64,000 nucleotides of DNA from NCBI RefSeq assembly GCF_000381525.1, contig NZ_KB906606.1, positions 71,210 to 135,209 on the forward strand, in the 5' to 3' direction. This document shows positions 8,981 to 17,368 of the stretch, one piece after another. How positions within the stretch are numbered: position 1 is the first letter of the stretch; every line of letters starts with the position of its first letter. A program made the translations under genes and the position numbers. This stretch comes from Peptostreptococcus anaerobius VPI 4330 = DSM 2949 (GTDB lineage Bacteria > Bacillota > Clostridia > Peptostreptococcales > Peptostreptococcaceae). The notes beneath the pieces were generated by a model. That model saw nothing but the letters and a program-made list of their open reading frames with translations. It made no database searches and was not told the DNA's origin.

Positions 8981-9757
8981 TTAGTATACTAGCACCTTAT
9001 CATCTAATTTGTATAGATTGTACCTCTCTATAAGTCTTATCAACTTATCTGCATATATCTTGTTACCGTTCTTGTCCTCTGTAGTAGCATAGCCTGCATC
9101 TTCAAGGGCCTGGGCCTGTGACTTATAATCTTTTTTATCAAATATACCTGCCCTTTCGTACCTCTTGTTCTTGACCAAAAAATCCGTATGGTCTTCTATA
9201 GAATGTTTCCATGACCTGTACTTTCTGAACTTGGCATTAACCTTAGAATTATAATATTCTCCCGTAGAAAAGGTCACACTACTTCCCCACCAAGAAGAAT
9301 CCGCCTTGATACCAAATAGGTTGTTTGCATCCTGTGTAAGTTTTGACCTACCCCAATTCGACTCAAGTATTGCCTGAGCTACAGTGATGGATGGTAGGAT
9401 GCCTGATTTTCTATACTCAACTATGGCTATATCATCTACCTTGTCTATAAAGTCTTGACCGGACATTGTATATCCACTTTGACTTGATTGGTATTCAACA
9501 AATTCAAAAACAGACTTGGCTGTGTATAATGTCGATATCAATACTAGCAAGATAATAATCTTCCAAAACCACTTTCTTTTTGGTCTAGTAGTTTTTTTCT
9601 TTTTATATGTATAATTCTTAGTGTACTTCTTTGCCTGTTTTTTTGTTGTTTGCTTATTTGCTGTTTGTTTTTTTGTTGGTTGCTTATTTGCTGTTTGCTT
9701 ATTTCTTGTTCCTTTTTTAGTCCTTGTTCTAGTATTAGACTTGCCTAGTTTGACCAT
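8981..9757 (-). CDS. Membrane-anchored glucosaminidase-domain autolysin
   Basis: The protein is about 258 residues. Residues 1-60 are a basic, Lys/Gln/Asn/Thr-rich tail with short repeats such as NKQTANKQ and KKQTANKQ. A single transmembrane segment follows (about 64-83, WFWKIIILLVLISTLY). The extracellular part from about residue 95 is a mannosyl-glycoprotein endo-N-acetylglucosaminidase (GH73-like) domain with the AQAILESNWG motif containing the probable catalytic Glu, then NNLFGIKA and the YRSWKHSIEDH pattern. It should cut peptidoglycan glycan strands while tethered to the membrane. The ATG at 9757 is preferred; an adjacent GTG at 9760 overlaps the purine-rich RBS region. The charged tail is predicted to be cytoplasmic, which is unusual for a hydrolase of this size. 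Confidence 0.85.
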   Translation of the reverse strand: MVKLGKSNTRTRTKKGTRNKQTANKQPTKKQTANKQTTKKQAKKYTKNYTYKKKKTTRPKRKWFWKIIILLVLISTLYTAKSVFEFVEYQSSQSGYTMSGQDFIDKVDDIAIVEYRKSGILPSITVAQAILESNWGRSKLTQDANNLFGIKADSSWWGSSVTFSTGEYYNSKVNAKFRKYRSWKHSIEDHTDFLVKNKRYERAGIFDKKDYKSQAQALEDAGYATTEDKNGNKIYADKLIRLIERYNLYKLDDKVLVY

Positions 9758-9800
9758 CACACACCCCCTATCCTTTAGAATCTATTATTCAAATTACTAA

Positions 9801-9856
9801 AAATATACCACCCATAAATAACATTCTAAGTAATGCATCCTAGGGTGGTTCTATTT
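9801..9856 (-). terminator. Terminator after potD
   Basis: ACCACCC at 9807-9813 pairs with GGGTGGT at 9843-9849; on the minus strand the stem is followed by ATATTTTT. It lies between potD and the glucosaminidase gene and should end the pot operon. Confidence 0.6.
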
Positions 9857-9876
9857 TTATTATCTCATACTATTCT

Positions 9877-10935
9877 TTAGTTACTCTTTATTTCAATCCA
9901 TGCCTTGTCATATAGCTTGATATTTTTTTCAAGGTCTAAAAAGGCTTCACATTTTTCCAACAACTTCTTATCTGGATAAAGAGTAGGGTCATTTCTCATC
10001 TCTTCAGGCAGTTTTTTCCTAGCTTCTGTTATAGGGGTAGAATATGCTATGTATTCAGTATTTCTGGCTGCTACATCAGGATCACATAAGAAATTTATAA
10101 AGGCCTCTGCCCATTCTTCATTATCAGCAGTCTTCGGTATACATATTCCATCTGTCCATATATTAGATCCTTCTTTAGGTAGGACATATTCTAGGTCAGG
10201 ATTTTCTTCCTTCATCATTCCTACATCTCCTGAGTAGAATATACCTAGGGCAGCTTCTCCAGCAACCATCCTGTCCTTGCCATCATCATTTACATATGCA
10301 AGTAGCTTTGGTTTTTGTTTTATAAGCTCTCTTTTTGCATCCCTCAGCTCCATCCTATTTACGGAGTTCATGGAAAATCCAAGTCTTTTTAAAGACACAC
10401 CGATTGTATCCCTTACTGAATCGAACATCAGTATATTTCTCCTGTATTTGTCATTCCATAGTATGTCCCATGAATCTACAGGATCTTTGACCATAGACTT
10501 GTTGTATACTATGCCTAGAGTTCCCCACATATAAGGCACTGAGTACTCATTTGTAGGATCGTACTTGACATTTCTAAATTCCTTGTCTATGTACTTGTAG
10601 TTGGGTATATTATTGAAGTTTATCTTCTTTAGTAGGCCTTCTCTACTCATCTTCTGGATCATATAGTCTGAAGGAAATACTAGGTCATATTTTGTGCTTC
10701 CACTCTTTACTTTCTGGTACATCATCTCATTAGTGTCATATGTTGAATACTGGACCTTGATACCTGTCTGCTCTTCAAACTCATCAATCAAGGACTCATC
10801 AATATAGTCTCCTACATTATAAACATTTAATACCTTGCTAGAATCCTTGCCAGCCCCACATCCGGTCATGTTAATTCCCATAATCAAAGAAAGGGATAGG
10901 ATAGAAATGCTCTTTATTATCTTTTTAATATTCAT
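9877..10935 (-). CDS. potD: Spermidine/putrescine ABC transporter, substrate-binding lipoprotein
   Basis: The protein is 352 residues with a lipoprotein signal: a hydrophobic stretch ends in MTGC, with the lipidated Cys at residue 26. The mature part has the polyamine-binding PotD fold: VLNVYNVGDYIDESLIDEFE, VFPSDYMIQKM, YSVPYMWGTLGIVYN and the later GDVGMMKEENPDLEYVLPKEG are family landmarks. It captures polyamines outside the membrane and delivers them to PotBC. It is the last gene of the operon, 12 bp after potC, and is followed by a hairpin terminator. Family membership is clear; preference for putrescine versus spermidine cannot be told by eye. Confidence 0.95.
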   Translation of the reverse strand: MNIKKIIKSISILSLSLIMGINMTGCGAGKDSSKVLNVYNVGDYIDESLIDEFEEQTGIKVQYSTYDTNEMMYQKVKSGSTKYDLVFPSDYMIQKMSREGLLKKINFNNIPNYKYIDKEFRNVKYDPTNEYSVPYMWGTLGIVYNKSMVKDPVDSWDILWNDKYRRNILMFDSVRDTIGVSLKRLGFSMNSVNRMELRDAKRELIKQKPKLLAYVNDDGKDRMVAGEAALGIFYSGDVGMMKEENPDLEYVLPKEGSNIWTDGICIPKTADNEEWAEAFINFLCDPDVAARNTEYIAYSTPITEARKKLPEEMRNDPTLYPDKKLLEKCEAFLDLEKNIKLYDKAWIEIKSN

Positions 10936-10947
10936 ATTTACTACCTC

Positions 10948-11727
10948 CTACTTGCCCCTGTTGATTATATTGTTCTTGATAACTGAGTCCTTCTTGTTTG
11001 AAAGTATCAAAAGTATCATAACTGTACCAAACATCAGTGTAGATAGGGCGTTTATTTCTGGCTTTATACCACGCCTTGCCATACCGTATATCTCTATAGA
11101 AAGGTTGCTTACACCGTTGCCTGTATTGAAGAATGATATTATAAAGTCATCTATTGACATTGTAAATGCCATTAGAAATCCTGATATCACTCCTGGTCTT
11201 ATCTGTGGTATGATTATCTTTCTGATAGCATACCAAGGTGTAGCGCCCAAGTCCATGGCTGCATTCTGAGTGTTCTCTGGCAGCTGTCTTAACTTAGGTA
11301 GGACAGACATTATAACATATGGTGTACAGAACATTATGTGAGATATTAACATAGTCTTGTAACCAAAGTTCATATTTAAAAATGTAAACAGGGACATGAT
11401 GGCCACACCTGTTACTATTTCTGTATTTAAAACAGGTAGGTAGTTGATATTCAGTATAGCCTTTTTCATCTTGCCCCTCATCTTGTATATACCTATAGAT
11501 GATATTGTACCGAATATTGTAGATATAACAGATGCAAGTATTGCTATTGTAACTGTATAATATAAGGCACTAAGTATTGAACCATTTTTAAATAATGCCG
11601 CATACCACTTAAGTGTAAATCCATTTAAGTGACCCATAGACTTTGAGTCGTTGAAGGAGAATATTATAAGGGCTGCTATAGGTGCATATAAGAATATAAA
11701 TACAAGCACCAAGTATACATTTTGCAT
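10948..11727 (-). CDS. potC: Spermidine/putrescine ABC transporter permease PotC
   Basis: This 259-residue inner-membrane permease has about six transmembrane segments and the EAA loop that contacts the ATPase (AAMDLGATPWYAIRKIIIPQ, near residue 160). The first segment contains FLYAPIAALIIFSFNDSKS, typical of PotC. It forms the channel with PotB. It starts 46 bp after potB and is followed by potD within 12 bp, so all three are cotranscribed. Confidence 0.95.
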   Translation of the reverse strand: MQNVYLVLVFIFLYAPIAALIIFSFNDSKSMGHLNGFTLKWYAALFKNGSILSALYYTVTIAILASVISTIFGTISSIGIYKMRGKMKKAILNINYLPVLNTEIVTGVAIMSLFTFLNMNFGYKTMLISHIMFCTPYVIMSVLPKLRQLPENTQNAAMDLGATPWYAIRKIIIPQIRPGVISGFLMAFTMSIDDFIISFFNTGNGVSNLSIEIYGMARRGIKPEINALSTLMFGTVMILLILSNKKDSVIKNNIINRGK

Positions 11728-11773
11728 AAATTCCCTACTCTTACTATTTAATCTCGGTAGTTTATTAGTCTTG

Positions 11774-12643
11774 TTAAATATAGTAATCTCCTCCTTCCGA
11801 TCCGTCCTTGTCTACCTTGTTCATGATAGCCATAGACACTAGTATTATTATCATCATAACAATAGAAAGCGATGAGCCGAAGTTCCAATCACCAACTGTT
11901 GTAAACTGCTGTTCTATCAAGTCACCTACTAGCATAGTCTTACCACCACCTAGTAGTCTAGATATTGCAAATGTTGTAACACAAGGCATAAATACCATAG
12001 TTATGCCACTCATAACGCCCGGTATACTAAGTGGGAAAACAACCTTTTTAAATACCGTAAATCCACTCGCTCCTAGGTCCTTGGCTGCATTTATAAGGTC
12101 CTTATCCATCTTCTGTAGTGATGTATATATAGGAAGGACCATAAATGGCAAGAAATTGTATACCATGCCCAACAAAACTGCAGAGCTAGTATATAGTATT
12201 GAGTTTGGATGCACACCAAAGAATGCCAAAACACTATTCAATAGACCATTCTTACCCAATATAGCTATCCATGCATAAGTCCTAAGAAGGAAGTTCATCC
12301 ACATAGGAAGTATAAATAATATAATCAGGTTGGCGCTCTTTGAAGTGCTCATCCTAGATATTATATAGGCAACAGGATAGCCTATTATAATACAGGCAAT
12401 TGTAGCTAGGCCTGATATTACAAAGGACCTAACAAATACCTTGAAAAACAATGGGTCAAATACGTCCCTGTAGTTAGCCAATGTGAATAGTACACCACCA
12501 TCATCTGTTTTTCTAGTAAAAGAATAGTAGACTACCAATATAAGTGGTATTACTATAAATATTGTAGCCCACACTGCATAGGGATATGCTAGCCTAGACT
12601 CCTTTATCTCAAATTCTGTGTTTGTCTTGTTATCGGCCTTCAT
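11774..12643 (-). CDS. potB: Spermidine/putrescine ABC transporter permease PotB
   Basis: The product is a 289-residue permease with six predicted transmembrane segments. The N-terminal hydrophobic segment is followed by VVYYSFTRK, and the EAA loop reads AAKDLGASGFTVFKKVVFPL near residue 190. It pairs with PotC and is energised by PotA. Its start is 2 bp beyond the potA stop, indicating translational coupling. Confidence 0.95.
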   Translation of the reverse strand: MKADNKTNTEFEIKESRLAYPYAVWATIFIVIPLILVVYYSFTRKTDDGGVLFTLANYRDVFDPLFFKVFVRSFVISGLATIACIIIGYPVAYIISRMSTSKSANLIILFILPMWMNFLLRTYAWIAILGKNGLLNSVLAFFGVHPNSILYTSSAVLLGMVYNFLPFMVLPIYTSLQKMDKDLINAAKDLGASGFTVFKKVVFPLSIPGVMSGITMVFMPCVTTFAISRLLGGGKTMLVGDLIEQQFTTVGDWNFGSSLSIVMMIIILVSMAIMNKVDKDGSEGGDYYI

Positions 12644-12645
12644 TA

Positions 12646-13698
12646 CTACACCTCGCTTTTGTGCATGATATGTATATCCTCAGGATTAATTATCATACCT
12701 AACCTAGAACCTATTGGTGCAGTCTTAGTGTTCTGTAAGAGCCACATCCTGCTGTTTTCTTCTACCTCTAGTTCATAATGAACACCCTTAAATGTGGATG
12801 AACGAACTGTACCAGATATCATACCCTCGTCTTCCTTGACCATTATTATATCCTCAGGTCTTACTACAACGTCTACTGCCTGACCCTTTTCAAAGCCCTT
12901 GTCAACACAGACAAACCTAGTATCTGAGAATTCAACGTCGAAGTCATCATGCATAATTCCGTCGATTATATTTGATTCACCTATAAAGTTGGCTACAAAG
13001 GCATTTTCTGGTTCATTGTATATATCAACTGGAGTACCTATCTGCTGGATCACACCCTTGTGAATTACAACCACAGTATCACTCATACTTAGGGCCTCTT
13101 CCTGGTCATGTGTTACGAAAATAAATGTTATACCAAGCTTTTTCTGGATCTTCTTAAGCTCGCTCTGCATTTCCTGTCTTAGCTTTAGGTCAAGGGCTGC
13201 AAGAGGCTCGTCCAAAAGAAGTACCTTAGGTTCGTTTACAAGGGCACGGGCAATAGCAACTCTCTGCTGCTGGCCACCTGAAAGTGAGGCTATAGACCTG
13301 TTCTCAAAGCCAGCTAGGGATACCATGCTAAGCATCTCCTTTACCTTGTCATCTATGGCCTTCTTGTCCATCTTCTTGATCTTAAGACCGAATGCCACAT
13401 TCTCATATACATTCATATGTGGGAACAAGGCATACTTCTGGAATACTGTATTGATGTTTCTCTGGTATGGAGGGGCATTATTCACCCTATAACCACCAAA
13501 ATAAACATCACCTTCATCAGCAAATTCAAAACCACCTATTATCTTTAGTAGTGTAGTCTTTCCACATCCACTTGGTCCAAGTAATGTCAAAAATTCATTT
13601 TCATTTATCGTTAGGTTAAAGTCGTCTAAAACCGTATTGTCATCGTAAGTCTTTGATATATTTTTTAGTTCTATTAGTTTATTATTCAATATATACAC
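12646..13698 (-). CDS. potA: Spermidine/putrescine ABC transporter ATP-binding protein
   Basis: The 350-residue ATPase has, in order, Walker [10 protein letters not shown] (about residues 42-50), the Q-loop region [13 protein letters not shown], the signature [15 protein letters not shown], Walker [13 protein letters not shown] and the H-loop FVTHDQEEA, then a C-terminal TOBE-type regulatory domain from about residue 240. It powers polyamine uptake through PotBC. The gene begins 11 bp after the XRE-cupin regulator and 2 bp before potB. Confidence 0.97.
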   Translation of the reverse strand: MYILNNKLIELKNISKTYDDNTVLDDFNLTINENEFLTLLGPSGCGKTTLLKIIGGFEFADEGDVYFGGYRVNNAPPYQRNINTVFQKYALFPHMNVYENVAFGLKIKKMDKKAIDDKVKEMLSMVSLAGFENRSIASLSGGQQQRVAIARALVNEPKVLLLDEPLAALDLKLRQEMQSELKKIQKKLGITFIFVTHDQEEALSMSDTVVVIHKGVIQQIGTPVDIYNEPENAFVANFIGESNIIDGIMHDDFDVEFSDTRFVCVDKGFEKGQAVDVVVRPEDIIMVKEDEGMISGTVRSSTFKGVHYELEVEENSRMWLLQNTKTAPIGSRLGMIINPEDIHIMHKSEV

Positions 13699-13709
13699 CT
13701 CTTATCTAT

Positions 13710-14249
13710 TTAAAATGATGGAGGACTGCTGACCCATACCATTGCTACTGGTGTCTTGCCCTCATTTGTAATATAGTGATTAGCCCTTGCCTTATAGTAA
13801 AAGCTCTCACCCTTTTTAACCTTGTATTTTTTGTCTCCCATATATAGGGTCACTGTACCCTTAATGACATATCCAAACTCCTCACCTTCGTGGGGTTTTT
13901 CTTCCTTGTACCTTCCTCCTGGCATTATCTCAACCATTACAGGCTCCATGTCATTCTTCTGTGAATTTGGGACCAACCACCTAAATGTGTAGCCTAGGTC
14001 TTCATCTTCAACCTCAAACATATCATCCTGCTTGAATGTTATTTTTTCATTTAAGTCTTCTGAGAAAAACTCCTTTAAATTAGTTCCAAGTATCTCCAAT
14101 ATATCTATAAGAGTTGCTATGGACGGAGATGTCAGGTTATTTTCTACCTGAGATATAAATCCCTTTGACAGCTCACACCTATTAGCCAACTCCTCCTGGG
14201 TCAGTTGTTTCCCAGTCCTAAGTCTTTTGATTTTTTCACCAATATCCAT
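13710..14249 (-). CDS. XRE-family regulator with C-terminal cupin, probable pot operon repressor
   Basis: The preferred product is 179 residues from the ATG at 14249, starting MDIGEKIKRLR; an upstream ATG at 14357 would add 36 residues unlike the family and has a poor RBS. Residues 5-60 form the HTH (LTQEELANRCELSKGFISQVENN), and residues about 105-175 form a cupin barrel (GGRYKEEKPHEGEEFGYVIK). This architecture is shared with PuuR-like regulators that sense polyamines or small ligands. As first gene of the pot operon, preceded by a promoter and two identical palindromes, it probably represses its own operon when polyamines are plentiful. That role is inferred from context. Confidence 0.85.
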   Translation of the reverse strand: MDIGEKIKRLRTGKQLTQEELANRCELSKGFISQVENNLTSPSIATLIDILEILGTNLKEFFSEDLNEKITFKQDDMFEVEDEDLGYTFRWLVPNSQKNDMEPVMVEIMPGGRYKEEKPHEGEEFGYVIKGTVTLYMGDKKYKVKKGESFYYKARANHYITNEGKTPVAMVWVSSPPSF

Positions 14250-14375
14250 ATTAATCGCCCTTAGAGCCCCTCCTATCCTAGCATAATATAAGTTAATTAC
14301 TATCATAAGCCCTATCATGTAGTCCTTGTTAGACAAGACTTTGTATCTATTTTCCAAAGTAGAGTTTTCATCTAC

Positions 14376-14428
14376 TAAACTTTTAGTTTAATAATGCATT
14401 GGTTACTTTTTACTAAACTATTAGTTTA
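14376..14428 (-). promoter_or_regulatory. Twin palindromic operator of the pot operon
   Basis: Two copies of TAAACT-N3-AGTTTA occur at 14376-14390 and 14414-14428, with centres 38 bp apart. A half site TAAAC lies at 14436-14440, next to the expected transcript start. They sit just downstream of the promoter and upstream of the XRE-cupin gene, the expected place for autorepression. Binding by that regulator is inferred. Confidence 0.65.
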
Positions 14429-14447
14429 TTTTTATTAAACAATATCT

Positions 14448-14476
14448 ATTATAAAGGTTGAGTTAAGATTTTGCAA
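14448..14476 (-). promoter_or_regulatory. Promoter of the regulator-potABCD operon
   Basis: The minus strand has TTGCAA (14471-14476), a 17-bp spacer and a perfect TATAAT (14448-14453). The start point would be near 14441, right before the twin operator. Confidence 0.75.
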
Positions 14477-14533
14477 GACTGAATTTCGTAATTTTTACCT
14501 TGGTATTAACCTTTATTTTTAAGGTGTTCATCA

Positions 14534-14652
14534 TATACTAGCTTTCTTTATATACTAGTTTTCTTTATATACTAGTTTTCTTTATATACTAGCTTTCTTT
14601 ATATACTAGCTTTCTTTATATACTAGCTTTCTTTATATACTAGCTTTCTTTT
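14534..14652. repeat. Seven tandem copies of a 17-bp repeat
   Basis: The unit TATACTAGCTTTCTTTA is repeated seven times without gaps. Units 2 and 3 have T instead of C at position 9, and unit 7 ends in T instead of A. It lies between the pot promoter and the terminator of the downstream CWB2 gene, outside any coding frame. Copy number probably varies between strains. Confidence 0.9.
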
Positions 14653-14673
14653 ATTTTATCTAGCATAAACTTA

Positions 14674-14707
14674 TAAAAAAAGACTGGAAAAAATCCAGTC
14701 TTTTTTA
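14674..14707. terminator. Terminator of the 539-residue CWB2 gene
   Basis: A 13-bp perfect stem AAAAAAGACTGGA/TCCAGTCTTTTTT (14675-14687/14694-14706) with T-runs on both strands lies 20 bp after the stop codon of the minus-strand gene. Confidence 0.85.
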
Positions 14708-14726
14708 TATCTATGTTTCTATAAAA

Positions 14727-16346
14727 TTAATATCCTAATAAGTCTTTTGTTATAGCATTAGTTCCACCTATAATATAGTTCAATTTGCCATTTATAGTAT
14801 TTTTTACCTGATGACTCATAGCATTCTTATCAACTAATAAAAGAGTTTTTCCACCATCATTCAATAAGTTAACTGAGCTTAGTGCATCGGCAAATACCCT
14901 TCCATTGGCAAGTATATGAACATCATATTTTACAATTTCAGCTACAATAGCTGATGTCTGTTCCCTGTTTTTACCAAAGGTTCTGTATAAATTCTTTCCA
15001 GGCATTTTAGACTTGATATTCGCTTCAATAGCTGGACTTACTGAATGGGCTCCACCTACTATATATGCGTCATGGTAGGCAAGAACCTTAGGCACCTTGT
15101 CTTCCTTGTCAACTAATAGTATAGGAGCGTTCAATTTTTTAGCAAGAGGTGTAGCTGAAAGTGCGTCTGCAAAATCTCTACCATCTGCAAAAATTATATG
15201 TTTTGAAGGTCCAAATTCATTTAAAAGCATCTTGGAAGTTAGGTACCTATTAGCTCCTGCTATCCTTCTAACATTCAACCTTGCAAGCTGGTTTTTAACA
15301 AGCTCAGGAACAGAATTTGTACCACCTACTATTATAGCTTCCTTGGCTCCAAGGTCTTTTATAAGTTTGACAGCTTCTGGCTTTAGGCCTGTCTTTGTTG
15401 AAAATACGATCGGAGCATTTTTCTTCATAGCTAATGGTCCTGCTGAAAGTGGATCTGCAAAGTTTTCTCCTGAAGCTATTATAACTGTTTTTGTAAGACC
15501 CATTTTAAAGCTGTTTTTAATGGACTCTAGGTTTGTTTCATACCTATTTGTACCGCTTATTCTCTTTGAATTTGGATCAACTACTGCACTAGTAGAGTCT
15601 GAAACTATAACAGGTATAACGAAGTCTCTTGATAGGCCCTGATATGTAACCCTTATCTTAGCTTCTTTATTACCCTCTGTTGAAGTATCAGCTATAGATA
15701 TATTCTCAATATTAGCATCTTTAGGAAGTCCCACTATTGCATCTTTTGCATTTACCTTTTCTCCAACCTTTGCCTTTATTGAGTTCACGCTAACAAACTC
15801 AGTGTTGACTAAATATGTCTTTGTTTCTATTTTTCCTGTATTATCATATTTAAACCTGTAAGAAATACAAGTGACTAGGTGGTCTCCAGGCTTTAAGTCT
15901 ACATCCTTAAGAGGAATCGTATATGAGCCATCTTCATTACTTATCTTGAACCTACTGTCAGTCACTAATTTATCTGAAGTCAAGACTGCTTTTGATTCAG
16001 CATATTCTTTATCAGTAATACGATATACAGCGAGGTCTACGGCCTTATTTAGCCTACCACTAGTAACTGTATCTGTCCCGCTGATTATATTTTGTATAGA
16101 AACATCTTTCTTAAAATCTTGCTTCAATTTAGCCTCAATATCATTGAACTTTTCTATTGCTATCGGCTTTGTATAATCAGGTTCTTGGTCTTTATTCACA
16201 GCACCTGTTGATTCAACGAGTTTTATAGCTGATGGGTTTAACTCAGGCTCTATCTCCAAGGTAACATCATCTGCAAAAACACTTGAATAACCTAGACCAC
16301 TTAAAAACATTGTAGCTGATAATACTATACTAATATTTTTTTTCAT
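14727..16346 (-). CDS. Secreted protein with three CWB2 cell-wall-binding repeats
   Basis: The protein is 539 residues. A signal peptide (1-25, ending SVFA) is followed by a unique N-terminal domain of about 230 residues and then three CWB2 (PF04122-type) repeats from about residue 262 to the end, each with the pattern RI(S/A)G-NRY, ASGENFADPLSAGPLA or FADALSA, and a closing (I/Y)IVGG. The third is divergent (YRTFGKNREQTSAIVAEI). In C. difficile three such repeats fold as a trimer and attach S-layer proteins to anionic wall polymers; the same attachment is likely here. The role of the N-terminal domain is unknown. It is a single-gene unit with its own promoter (16377-16405) and terminator. 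Confidence 0.93.
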   Translation of the reverse strand: MKKNISIVLSATMFLSGLGYSSVFADDVTLEIEPELNPSAIKLVESTGAVNKDQEPDYTKPIAIEKFNDIEAKLKQDFKKDVSIQNIISGTDTVTSGRLNKAVDLAVYRITDKEYAESKAVLTSDKLVTDSRFKISNEDGSYTIPLKDVDLKPGDHLVTCISYRFKYDNTGKIETKTYLVNTEFVSVNSIKAKVGEKVNAKDAIVGLPKDANIENISIADTSTEGNKEAKIRVTYQGLSRDFVIPVIVSDSTSAVVDPNSKRISGTNRYETNLESIKNSFKMGLTKTVIIASGENFADPLSAGPLAMKKNAPIVFSTKTGLKPEAVKLIKDLGAKEAIIVGGTNSVPELVKNQLARLNVRRIAGANRYLTSKMLLNEFGPSKHIIFADGRDFADALSATPLAKKLNAPILLVDKEDKVPKVLAYHDAYIVGGAHSVSPAIEANIKSKMPGKNLYRTFGKNREQTSAIVAEIVKYDVHILANGRVFADALSSVNLLNDGGKTLLLVDKNAMSHQVKNTINGKLNYIIGGTNAITKDLLGY

Positions 16347-16376
16347 AGTATCCCTCCCCTATATTAATATCTTATT

Positions 16377-16405
16377 ATTATACCACATATTGCAAGTTGT
16401 TTCAA
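16377..16405 (-). promoter_or_regulatory. Promoter of the 539-residue CWB2 gene
   Basis: TTGAAA, a 17-bp spacer and TATAAT read on the minus strand about 30 bp upstream of the start codon. The leader is short and the RBS GGGAGGG is close to the ATG. Confidence 0.7.
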
Positions 16406-16539
16406 AAAAAGATAATTTGAGTTAATTGTTTGAATAATACAATTAAATATAAAGTTAGTATAAAATATTAAATTTTCCTATACATTTTCACCACCTTGTT
16501 GTATGATAGTCTTGGTGAGAATTTTATTTATTATGAAGA

Positions 16540-16625
16540 TAAGTTTTAAAACACAGATTAGAAGATAAAGATTACAAATGGAGGTAAGTTTTGAAAAACA
16601 GATTAGAAGATAAAGATTACAAAAT
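16540..16625 (+). repeat. Imperfect tandem duplication covering the thrE-type gene start
   Basis: About 40 bp (from TAAGTTTT through CAGATTAGAAGATAAAGATT to ACAAATG) occurs at 16540-16580 and again at 16585-16625. The second copy contains the TTG start and first 11 codons of the exporter gene; the first copy lies directly upstream and lacks a usable RBS. Confidence 0.85.
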
Positions 16626-17367
16626 GCAAACCTTAAAACTTGCCCTATTCTTAGGAGAGCTCTTGATTAAAAACGGTGCTGAAACCTACAGGGTTGAGGA
16701 CAGTGTCCTAAGAATATGCAAATCTAGAGGATACAACCATATAAATTGCTTTACTACTCCGACCGTAATAATAGTTTCAGACGACAAATTTGACGGTCTA
16801 TGTTTTATGAAGACAATTGTAACGAGGTCAATAAACCTAAATAAGCTTTCTATTTTAAACAATTTTTCAAGAGAGTTTGTCAATAAGGTAGATCCCGATA
16901 TGGAAGAAGAAATAAAAGAACTCCGTAGAATAGACCAGCTAAAGGCATACCCTACTTCAATGTATTTTTTAGGGACAGGTCTAGGCTCTGCAGGCTTTGC
17001 AGCTACACTAGGTGGTAATCAAATAAATACATTTATTTTAACAGCTATAACTTCAGTAATAGCAACTTATGTATATGACAAAACTCTTAAATACAGTTCT
17101 ATTGTCATGTTCTCAACTATGCTATCTACTATAATAATAACTGTAATGGGTGTTTTGTTCTACCACTTAGGTTTTATAGACCAACCAACAGCTCTAATAG
17201 TTGGTTCTATAATGCCTTTACTTCCAGGTGTTGCCTTTATCAAGTCTATGAGAGATTTGATATCTGGTAATTTAATGTCTGGTACCGCTCGTATATTTGA
17301 GGTTCTTATGATAATAACGGCCATAGCTTCAGGTGTAGCCTTAGTTCTTGGAATAGGAGGTGTGTAA
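16591..17367 (+). CDS. Threonine/serine exporter family, N-terminal-type subunit
   Basis: The product is 258 residues and belongs to the ThrE/YjjP (DUF1212) family. The soluble N-terminal part has the diagnostic GELLIKNGAETYRVEDSV and TPTVIIVS; about five transmembrane segments follow from residue 128. In many bacteria ThrE is split into this part and a smaller membrane subunit, as here, and exports Thr/Ser or related organic acids. The start is TTG at 16591, chosen because GGAGG lies 6 bp upstream; an ATG at 16624 would lack an RBS. The 45-bp tandem repeat covers this start. The stop lies 1 bp before the next gene's ATG. Confidence 0.85.
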   Translation: MKNRLEDKDYKMQTLKLALFLGELLIKNGAETYRVEDSVLRICKSRGYNHINCFTTPTVIIVSDDKFDGLCFMKTIVTRSINLNKLSILNNFSREFVNKVDPDMEEEIKELRRIDQLKAYPTSMYFLGTGLGSAGFAATLGGNQINTFILTAITSVIATYVYDKTLKYSSIVMFSTMLSTIIITVMGVLFYHLGFIDQPTALIVGSIMPLLPGVAFIKSMRDLISGNLMSGTARIFEVLMIITAIASGVALVLGIGGV

Positions 17368-17368
17368 A

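Noticed and set aside
14250-14357. 36-residue N-terminal extension of the XRE-cupin regulator
   Set aside because: It has no RBS and no similarity to the family, and the start at 14249 begins exactly at the HTH domain as in relatives.
14534-14652. Possible CRISPR array
   Set aside because: Units are 17 bp and directly abutting, with no spacers and no cas genes.
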